Below, piece by piece: positions 8,105-14,836 of a stretch of 45,507 bases of DNA (positions within the stretch are counted from its first letter, which is position 1; every line of letters starts with the position of its first letter). The notes under the pieces were generated by a model. That model was not told the DNA's origin and searched no databases. It saw only the letters and a list, made by a program, of their open reading frames with translations. The position numbers and the translations under genes were made by a program. The DNA comes from a virus. The stretch lies in IMG/VR virus record IMGVR_UViG_3300027917_000072, positions 1 to 45,507 of that record; one strand, given 5' to 3'.

Positions 8105-9015
8105 TGGCTAATGATAATAAATGGTCAAGACCAACAAATCCCCCTCCTCCTTTGTTTCTCGGCAAAACGGAGAGAGATCTTGTAAAACAAGTTAATGATG
8201 AACTCATTGAGAGAGTCATTGGACAACAGATATTATACCTTCCAGTTTCTCGTGAAAGAACAAACTTTCATCCTCTTTATGGTGAAGCAATCCATAAAAG
8301 CTTCCTTGGGCCAGTAAGAGTTCATGCCCTTGTTGAGTTCGAGGGAATCCAAACGACAACTTCTCATTATGGGTTGGACAAGGATTATAAGATTGTAGTC
8401 AATTTTCATAAAAGAAGGTTAGCAGAAGATCAAGACCTTTATGTTCGCGAAGGTGATTATGTTCGATATGGAAACTCTTTTTATGAAATCGTTTCTTTAA
8501 ATGAAGGTCGCCAACTCTTCGGACAAGTTGATCACCTTTTTCAGATTCAAGCAACATGCATTAAAACCCGCAAGGGCGTTATGTCACTTGATAATATGGC
8601 ACAAGATGTTATTGATGCTCTTAATGAGTCATATCAAGAAAGAAGAGAGTCCCATACAGAAGATTTAATTGCGGCAGGAATTTTAGAAGACGAGGCACCG
8701 GCTGCTCCTGTTGAAGATGATGTTGTGGATGTTGTGGTTGAAACATTCACAGTTCAAGATATTGTTTGGACAGTTTATGTTTATGATTTGCCTTCTGATA
8801 TACCTGCTGGGACTGCCTTGTCTAGTCTCTTTAATTACACTGGCGACCCTCTAATGGTCCAAACAGCCGCCATATACCAAAACGGTCTCCGACAAATCCT
8901 TACAGCCAGTCCATTGACTGGTGATTTTTACATTGTAGGCGGCGATGTTTACAATGCTAGAGATATTGAAGCTGGAGCAAGGCTATATTTAGAAGTGTTA
9001 ACAATCATTGAATAA
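8104..9015 (+). CDS. 14: Neck protein (T4 gp14-like) with added C-terminal beta domain
   Basis: The first ~185 residues match the gp14 neck family: ERDLVKQVNDELIERVIGQ, then YLPVSRERTNFHPLYGEA, and a GDYVRYGNSFYEIV element before QVDHLFQIQATC. gp14 joins the head to the tail and anchors whiskers. Residues about 185-215 form an acidic/Ala-rich linker. The last ~85 residues are an extra domain (NGLRQILTASPLTGDFYI, then an ending like LYLEVLTIIE) that is clearly paralogous to the whole protein encoded at 9027-9287. A related pattern ends the giant fibre at 14250. T4 gp14 (256 residues) lacks an obvious counterpart. The start overlaps the gp15 stop. Confidence 0.78.
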   Translation: MANDNKWSRPTNPPPPLFLGKTERDLVKQVNDELIERVIGQQILYLPVSRERTNFHPLYGEAIHKSFLGPVRVHALVEFEGIQTTTSHYGLDKDYKIVVNFHKRRLAEDQDLYVREGDYVRYGNSFYEIVSLNEGRQLFGQVDHLFQIQATCIKTRKGVMSLDNMAQDVIDALNESYQERRESHTEDLIAAGILEDEAPAAPVEDDVVDVVVETFTVQDIVWTVYVYDLPSDIPAGTALSSLFNYTGDPLMVQTAAIYQNGLRQILTASPLTGDFYIVGGDVYNARDIEAGARLYLEVLTIIE

Positions 9016-9026
9016 ATGAGAAAACA

Positions 9027-9287
9027 ATGCAAGTATACAGAGAAATTTATACATACGAAACTGGTGATTCAATAATCCCTGCTAGAACAAACCTAAATCC
9101 TCTTCTGGAATTTGACGGTGAGATCTATGTTCAAGGTGCTCATATGTTCTTGAATGGTGTTAGGTCACTTGTTAGTATTTCTCCTCTCTCTGGAGAGTTC
9201 TATATAAATAACGATAAGATTTATAACATTCGAGAAATCGAATCAAACTCCAGATTGATGCTTGAAATTATAAGAATTGTCGGATAA
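9027..9287 (+). CDS. Small structural protein, paralogue of the gp14 C-terminal domain
   Basis: The 86-residue protein aligns along its length with the last ~85 residues of the preceding gp14-like protein. PARTNLNPLL matches PAGTALSSLF, NGVRSLVSISPLSGEFYI matches NGLRQILTASPLTGDFYI, and IREIES matches ARDIEA. It therefore looks like a stand-alone copy of a virion beta domain, probably produced by duplication. It lies between the neck genes and the giant fibre, whose own C-terminus has a related NG...DYNV...L.A pattern. A role at the collar, such as attaching or capping whiskers, is inferred from context. The ribosome site is weak (GAGAA). Confidence 0.75.
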   Translation: MQVYREIYTYETGDSIIPARTNLNPLLEFDGEIYVQGAHMFLNGVRSLVSISPLSGEFYINNDKIYNIREIESNSRLMLEIIRIVG

Positions 9288-9501
9288 AATTTAAAAATCG
9301 ATTAAAAAAATATTAAATAGTCTTTTTATTTTTTGAACGCAACTTTTTTATGCTATCGAACATTTTTCTCTTCTGTTAAGATGAGGCAGGTATATCTATG
9401 GGTGAACGGGTGTACCCTGTATTCCTGTTCTGGTTTTTTTGAAAAACTTTGCTTTTCAAAAGGGCTAAAATGTATTATCATTAAGAGGAGAAAATATAAT
9501 A
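9288..9501 (+). promoter_or_regulatory. 214-base leader of the giant fibre gene
   Basis: A long AT-rich non-coding stretch. It contains a T-rich TTTTTATTTTTTGAACGC segment at about 9322-9339, resembling the region before gp22. A small GGGTGTACCC palindrome lies around 9410, and a 9-bp hairpin pairs TTTTGAAAA (9437-9445) with TTTTCAAAA (9453-9461). A strong AAGAGGAG ribosome site lies at 9482-9489. I see no small gene with support here. The arrangement suggests a structured 5' leader and a dedicated promoter for a highly expressed structural gene. Confidence 0.45.
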
Positions 9502-12500
9502 ATGGCTACATTTACATTTTCCAACTATTCTACCAATTCCTACGTCTTCATTGACTTCGGTAATGGTGATGGTTTCGAAAAGGTCTCACCAGTCGCATTT
9601 GATGGTGAGCTTGATTCCTATCTCGACGACAACGTAGGTTCTACAGTTGCCGAGATTTACAATGCGTTCTCAGTTGCTAACTACCTTTATCCAAAGTTCG
9701 TTATCGCAACAGATGCTGAGTTTGCTGCTGACAACTATGATGTCTTCTACATGGCAAACCTCGTCGATTCTACAACATACGACATGGACGGTGATGTTTC
9801 TGCTTTGACAGCTTCCCCATCCGGTCACCCAGCGTTCCACGACTCTGGCACAGATTATGCTGCTAACGCTGTCCGCAAGACTCGCGTCCGTGCTGACAAG
9901 CAGCTTGATCTTCAAATCACAGATTCCTCTGGTAACGTCTACGACACAATGGCTGCTGCTGAAGCTGCTGGCGTTGTCGACCCAGGCGAACTTGAAACAG
10001 CACTTCTTGATATGAAGGCATTCAAGGTCGGTTGGACAGTCGCTGAATTGTCTGCTGCTAAGGTCGCAAACAAGGATGAGGCAATGGTCAACCTTGGCTA
10101 TATCAACTCTGTTGAAGATTCTTTGGATTCTGCTATCGACTCTCTCGCGATTGTCGCAGTAGACTTCTCTTCCATCGACGCAAGAGTCTCTGCTGATGAG
10201 TCTGAACTCGCAGCACTTGACGCTTCCTTGGAAACAAGAATCTCCGCAGTCGAGTCCGCAGAAGTTGCTGCTATGGCATCTGCTGACTTGAGAATGTCTG
10301 CTGAAGAGTCTACACGTCTCGCAGACGATAACTCTCTTGAAGTAAGACTTTCTGACGAAGAAGTTGCACGCGCTGCTGCGGTTTCTGCTGAAGCTTCTTC
10401 TCGCGTTGCTGGCGACGGTTCTCTTACAACAAGAATCGCTGCTGCCGAGTCTACAGAAGTAGCTAACATGGCTTCTGTCGATTTGAGAGTTTCCAACGAA
10501 GAAGACGCTCGCGTTGCTGGCGATTCTTCCCTTACAACAAGACTCGCTGCTGAAGAAACAGCACGCGCTTCTGTTGATGCAGTCCTCTCTGCTGACCTTT
10601 CTGCTGAAGCTTCTTCCCGCGTTGCTGGCGATGCTTCCTTGGCAGCACAGGTTTCCGTCGAGAAGTCTCGCGTTGACGCTATCCTTAACGCTGCTGACGC
10701 AGACAAGGATTCCTTCGCAGAAATCGTTACTTTGATCAACTCTATCGACACAGTTAACGATGATGCTTTGGCAGTCGTCATTTCCAACCTCAACGCAGAA
10801 ATTTCTGCTACAAACTCTGAAGTTTCCTCCATGGACGTTAGAGTTTCCTCTGAAGAGTCCGCTCGTCTTGCTGGTGACGGTTCTCTTGAGACAGCATACC
10901 AAGCAGCAGATTCTTCTCTTGATTCAAGAATTTCCGCTGCCGAGTCCGTAGAGACAGCTAAGACTGCTTCCATGGACACAAGAATGACAGCAGAAGAGTC
11001 CGCTCGCCTTTCTGGTGATGTTTCTGTCTCCGCCGCATTCTCTACAGCAGACGCATCCTTGACAACAAGAATCGGCGCTGAAGAAACAGCACGTCAGTCT
11101 GCTGTCACATCTGTCGATGCAAGAATTTCTGCTGACGAATCCGAGCTTGCTTCTATTGAGGCATCCTTGGACGCAAGAATCTCTACAGAAGAAGTTGATC
11201 ACTCTACAGACATCGCTTCTCTCGACACAAGATCCACAGCAGAAGAATCTGCTCGTCTTGCTGGCGACAACTCCATCGTCACAGCTTACCAGGCTGCTGA
11301 TGCTTCTCTTACAACAAGAGTTTCCGCAGAGGAATCTGCTCGCCTCGCTGGTGATAACTCTATCGTAACAGCTTACCAAGCTGCTGACGCATCTTTGACA
11401 ACAAGAGTTTCCGCTGAAGAAGTTGCTCGCGCTGGTGCCGACTCTTCTCTCACAACAAGACTTGCTGCTGAAGAAGCTGCTCGCGCATCTGTCGACACAT
11501 TGATCTCCGACGCACTTGACGTTGAAGAGTCTGTCCGTGCTTCTGCTGATTCCTCCTTGGATTCCAAGATTGACGCAGAAATCTCCGCACTTCAGTCTGA
11601 TGTTGACAAGAACGAAGCTGACGCAGACGCAGCAATTTCTAATGAAGAAGCTGCTCGTATCGCTGGTGATGCTTCCTTGAACACAAGAGTCTCCACAGAA
11701 GAGTCCGCTCGTCTCGCTGGTGATAACTCTATTGTTACAGCATACCAAGCTGCTGATTCTTCTCTTCAGACAAGAATCGCTGCTGCTGAATCCGTAGAAA
11801 CAGCTAAGACTGCTTCCATGGATACAAGAATGACAGCAGAAGAATCTAACCGCGTTGCTGGTGACAACTCTATCGTCACACGCTTCTCTGCGGCTGATTC
11901 CGGTCTTCAGTCTCAAATCGATTCCCTTGAGGTTGTCGCTCTTGACTTCTCTTCTATCGATGCGAGAGTTTCCGCAGACGAGTCTGAACTCGCTGCTGCT
12001 GAGGGCTCCTTGAACACAAGAATCGCTGCTGCTGAATCTACAGAAGCTGCTGCGATGGGTTCTGCTGACACAAGAATGTCTGCTGAAGAGTCTGCACGCG
12101 CTGCTGGTGATGCTTCTGTCACAACAGCATTCCAAGCTGCTGATTCCTCCTTGTCAACAAGAGTTGCCGCTGCTGAGTCCACAGAACTTGCTGCTAAGAA
12201 CTCCATGGACGCAAGAATGTCTTCCGAAGAGTCTGTACGCGCCGCTGGCGATGCATCTCTCGCAACAGCTTACCAAGCTGCTGATACATCCTTGACAACA
12301 AGAGTTTCTGCTGAAGAAGTTGCTCGCGCTGGTGCCGACTCTTCCCTCACAACAAGACTTGCTGCTGAAGAAACAGCACGCGCTGCTGCGGTTTCCACAG
12401 AAGCATCTACACGTCTTGCTGCTGATGGCTCTATCGTTACAGCATACCAAGCTGCTGATTCTTCCCTTGAGGCAAGAATCTCTGACGCTGAAGTTGCTGA

Positions 12501-14250
12501 AACATCTGCTGTCAACTCTATGGACGCAAGAATGTCTTCCGAAGAGTCTGCCCGCGTAGCTGGTGATGATTCTCTTGAAGCACTCGTTTCCACAGAGAAG
12601 GCTCGTGTTGACGCAATCCTCGCTTCTGCTGACGCAGACAAGGATTCCTTCGTCGAGATCGTTTCTTTGATCAACGCTGTTGACACAGTTAACGACTCTG
12701 CGGTTGCTTCCGTCATCCTTGACCTCAACGCAGAAATTTCTGCTACAAACGCTGACGTTGGCTCCATCGACACAAGAATGACAGCAGAAGAATCTGCTCG
12801 TCTTGCTGGCGACGGCTCCCTCGAAACAGCTTACCAAGCTGCTGATTCCTCTCTTGAGACAAGAATCGCTGCTGCTGAGTCTGTAGAGTCTGCTAAGACA
12901 GGTTCCATGGACACAAGAATGTCCGCAATCGAGTCTGACGAAGCTGCAAATGTTGCTTCTATCGAAGCTCGCTTCTCTGGTGTTGATTCTGGTCTCCAGT
13001 CTCAAATCGACTCCCTTGAAGTTGTCGCAACAGACTTCTCTTCCATCGACGCAAGAGTCTCTGCTGATGAGTCTAACCTCGCTGCTGCTGATTCTTCCTT
13101 GTCCGCAAGAATTTCTGCTGCTGAGTCTACAGAAGTTGCTGCGATGGCATCTGCTGACACAAGAATGGCTGCTGAAGAGTCTACACGCCTCGCTGCGGAT
13201 AACTCTATCGCTGCCGCATTCGCATCTGCTGACGGTTCCTTGTCCACAAGAATCGCTGCTGCTGAATCTACAGAGAACGCAAACGTCGGTTCTATGGACA
13301 CAAGAATGTCCGTTGAAGAGTCCGCACGCCTTGCTGGTGACGCTTCTGTCTCCGCCGCATTCTCTACAGCAGACGCATCCTTGACAACAAGAATCGCCGC
13401 TGCTGAGTCCACAGAACTTGCTGCTAAGAACTCTATGGATTCTAGAATGTCTGCTGAAGAGTCCGCTCGCCTCGCTGGTGACGGCTCCCTTGAGACAGCA
13501 TACCAAGCTGCTGATGCTTCCTTGACAACAAGAGTTTCTGCTGAAGAAGCCGCTCGCGCTTCTGTCGACGCATTGCTCTCCGCAGACCTCGACGCTGAAG
13601 AGTCCACACGCCTTGCTGCTGATGGTTCTTTGACAACAAGAATCGCTGCTGAAGAAACAGCACGCGCTTCTGTCGACGCATTGCTCTCCGCAGACCTCGA
13701 CGCTGAAGAGTCTACACGCCTTGCTGCTGATAACTCTATCGTCGCACGCTTCTCCGCAGTTGACGCTTCCTTGGAAACAAGAATCGGCAATGAAGAAGCT
13801 GCACGTCAGTCTGCTGTCACATCTGTCGACGCAAGAGTCTCTGCTGCTGTCTCTTCCCTCAATGTTGCTGATTCCTCTCTTGAGACAAGAATCGCTGCTG
13901 AGGAAACAGCACGTCAGGGTGCAGATACATCCTTGACAACAAGAGTCTCTGCTGAAGAGTCTGCTCGCGCATCTGCAATCACAGCATTGCGTTCCGAGAT
14001 CAACAACATCGATAGACACTTCGAAGACAAGGCAGTCGTTTCTACCTTCACAATGGCGAATACGCAAATTGCGCTCTCCACAAATGCGAAGGAAATGATG
14101 TACGTCGTCGTTAACGGTCTTATGATGTACGAAGGTGTTGATTACAATGTCGTTCTTTCCGGCTCTGAAATCTCACACATCGTCTTCACATTCAACCTTA
14201 ACGTTGGTGATTCTTACATCCTTAAGGCTGTTGAGGCAGTCTCTCTCTAA
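9502..14250 (+). CDS. Giant repetitive coiled-coil fibre, probable collar whisker (fibritin analogue)
   Basis: The 1582-residue protein has an N-terminal globular part (about 1-205) with aromatic and Gly/Asp residues. A central ~1,290-residue region follows, built of degenerate ~30-residue units such as EESARLAGDNSIVTAYQAAD and SLTTRISAEE, with heptad-like Ala/Leu/Val spacing. The C-terminal domain (about 1505-1582) carries YVVVNGLMMYEGVDYNVV. I see no cysteine. Longer units recur: FSSIDARVSADES starts near residues 221, 815 and 1178, and DAIL..ADADKDSF..IV..IN near 390 and 1035. Placement beside neck genes parallels T4 wac, the trimeric whisker; alternatives are a long tail or head fibre. 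The strong ribosome site AAGAGGAG fits high expression. Confidence 0.72.
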   Translation: MATFTFSNYSTNSYVFIDFGNGDGFEKVSPVAFDGELDSYLDDNVGSTVAEIYNAFSVANYLYPKFVIATDAEFAADNYDVFYMANLVDSTTYDMDGDVSALTASPSGHPAFHDSGTDYAANAVRKTRVRADKQLDLQITDSSGNVYDTMAAAEAAGVVDPGELETALLDMKAFKVGWTVAELSAAKVANKDEAMVNLGYINSVEDSLDSAIDSLAIVAVDFSSIDARVSADESELAALDASLETRISAVESAEVAAMASADLRMSAEESTRLADDNSLEVRLSDEEVARAAAVSAEASSRVAGDGSLTTRIAAAESTEVANMASVDLRVSNEEDARVAGDSSLTTRLAAEETARASVDAVLSADLSAEASSRVAGDASLAAQVSVEKSRVDAILNAADADKDSFAEIVTLINSIDTVNDDALAVVISNLNAEISATNSEVSSMDVRVSSEESARLAGDGSLETAYQAADSSLDSRISAAESVETAKTASMDTRMTAEESARLSGDVSVSAAFSTADASLTTRIGAEETARQSAVTSVDARISADESELASIEASLDARISTEEVDHSTDIASLDTRSTAEESARLAGDNSIVTAYQAADASLTTRVSAEESARLAGDNSIVTAYQAADASLTTRVSAEEVARAGADSSLTTRLAAEEAARASVDTLISDALDVEESVRASADSSLDSKIDAEISALQSDVDKNEADADAAISNEEAARIAGDASLNTRVSTEESARLAGDNSIVTAYQAADSSLQTRIAAAESVETAKTASMDTRMTAEESNRVAGDNSIVTRFSAADSGLQSQIDSLEVVALDFSSIDARVSADESELAAAEGSLNTRIAAAESTEAAAMGSADTRMSAEESARAAGDASVTTAFQAADSSLSTRVAAAESTELAAKNSMDARMSSEESVRAAGDASLATAYQAADTSLTTRVSAEEVARAGADSSLTTRLAAEETARAAAVSTEASTRLAADGSIVTAYQAADSSLEARISDAEVAETSAVNSMDARMSSEESARVAGDDSLEALVSTEKARVDAILASADADKDSFVEIVSLINAVDTVNDSAVASVILDLNAEISATNADVGSIDTRMTAEESARLAGDGSLETAYQAADSSLETRIAAAESVESAKTGSMDTRMSAIESDEAANVASIEARFSGVDSGLQSQIDSLEVVATDFSSIDARVSADESNLAAADSSLSARISAAESTEVAAMASADTRMAAEESTRLAADNSIAAAFASADGSLSTRIAAAESTENANVGSMDTRMSVEESARLAGDASVSAAFSTADASLTTRIAAAESTELAAKNSMDSRMSAEESARLAGDGSLETAYQAADASLTTRVSAEEAARASVDALLSADLDAEESTRLAADGSLTTRIAAEETARASVDALLSADLDAEESTRLAADNSIVARFSAVDASLETRIGNEEAARQSAVTSVDARVSAAVSSLNVADSSLETRIAAEETARQGADTSLTTRVSAEESARASAITALRSEINNIDRHFEDKAVVSTFTMANTQIALSTNAKEMMYVVVNGLMMYEGVDYNVVLSGSEISHIVFTFNLNVGDSYILKAVEAVSL
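10130..13980 (+). repeat. Degenerate in-frame coiled-coil repeats within the fibre gene
   Basis: Units of about 90 bases encode EESARLAGD(N/G)S and SL(T/E)TRI(A/S)AEE-type peptides, repeated dozens of times with variation in wording and codons. Near-duplicate longer blocks start around 10663 and 12598 (DAIL..ADADKDSF) and around 10165, 11947 and 13036 (FSSIDARV). This explains the long open frames on the complementary strand here. The array should be prone to recombination and to assembly collapse. Confidence 0.85.
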
Positions 14251-14299
14251 GATAGACCTTTTCGATTACAGTTTAAATAGATAATTTATTTATCTTGCC

Positions 14300-14333
14300 C
14301 CCCTCCCACAAAAGTGGGAGGGGCGCTTTACTT
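14300..14333 (+). terminator. Rho-independent terminator after the giant fibre gene
   Basis: CCCCTCCCAC at 14300-14309 pairs perfectly with GTGGGAGGGG at 14314-14323 around AAAA, and is followed by CGCTTTACTTTT. The core CCCTCCCAC stem is the same as in the terminator at 5884. A second, weaker AT-rich inverted stretch (AGATAATTTATTTATCT) lies just upstream at 14279-14295. Confidence 0.88.
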
Positions 14334-14337
14334 TTGA

Positions 14338-14344
14338 CTACTTA
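14338..14344 (+). promoter_or_regulatory. CTACTTA element upstream of the 14372 gene
   Basis: CTACTTA directly follows the terminator and lies 34 bases before the ATG at 14372, repeating the terminator-then-element order seen after gp23. Its context TTGACTACTT also occurs at 1674-1683 before gp21. Confidence 0.38.
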
Positions 14345-14371
14345 TTTTAGCGTTGAATGGAGGATAATCGC

Positions 14372-14758
14372 ATGTTCAAAAAGTTAGCTAAGCTTTTCAA
14401 AGAAGAGTTCGAAGAGAAAGAAGAAACAAAAGAAATTGAACAGGCTCCGGAACCAGAACCAGAGCCAGAACCTGCTCCCCCACCACCACCTGAAATCATT
14501 GAAGTTCCTTACAAGATCGCAGTGAGAGTAAAAAATGCAGATGATACCATAAATAAAATACATTCTGACTTGAAAGAATTCTTTTATAGTGTTAAGATAA
14601 AAGAGAAAGAGGCTTTTGATGCATTGGATAGAATGAAAGATCTTAAGAAAGATATCATCAAAGAAATTAGAAGTGCTTACAATGCCCCAGAATCCGAATA
14701 TGATTTTGAACCTTCTGAAACCCCAGGCAAGCCAGCCTTTTTAAAAAGAAAGAAATAA
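14372..14758 (+). CDS. Unknown acidic protein with Pro/Glu linker
   Basis: The ATG at 14372 is preferred over the in-frame ATG at 14357 because TGGAGGA at 14358-14364 then serves as ribosome site. The 128-residue product has a basic/acidic helix (MFKKLAKLFKEEFEEKEE), a low-complexity EPEPEPEPAPPPPPE linker at about residues 26-41, then a helical domain (about 45-105) and a basic end. No family recognised. It lies alone between the whisker and sheath genes, so a small virion or tail-assembly role is likely but unproven. Confidence 0.75.
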   Translation: MFKKLAKLFKEEFEEKEETKEIEQAPEPEPEPEPAPPPPPEIIEVPYKIAVRVKNADDTINKIHSDLKEFFYSVKIKEKEAFDALDRMKDLKKDIIKEIRSAYNAPESEYDFEPSETPGKPAFLKRKK

Positions 14759-14789
14759 ATAAATATAAAGATTTTGGAAAAATATCAAA

Positions 14790-14796
14790 CTATTTA
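14790..14796 (+). promoter_or_regulatory. CTATTTA element upstream of the tail sheath gene
   Basis: CTATTTA lies 47 bases before the sheath ATG in an AT-rich gap of 78 bases. No other promoter-like sequence is evident in the gap. Confidence 0.4.
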
Positions 14797-14836
14797 CTAT
14801 GTGAATTTAACCATCCTAAGATAAGGAGATTCCTAG

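Noticed and set aside
9333-9554. 73-codon open frame across the fibre leader
   Set aside because: It is Cys/Phe/Tyr-rich, starts without a ribosome site and runs into the fibre gene in another phase.
9670-10902. Long minus-strand open frames opposite the fibre gene (also 10924-12135, 12154-14067 and others)
   Set aside because: They are shadows of the repetitive Ala/Ser/Glu codons on the + strand; products are Ser/Cys/Arg low-complexity and have no ribosome sites or neighbours on that strand.
9500-14000. Fibre repeats as a CRISPR array or tandem DNA repeat
   Set aside because: No constant direct repeat with unique spacers; repeats are protein-level and in frame.
14279-14295. AGATAATTTATTTATCT inverted sequence as an attachment site
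   Set aside because: No integrase or repeat partner in the window; more likely part of the terminator region.
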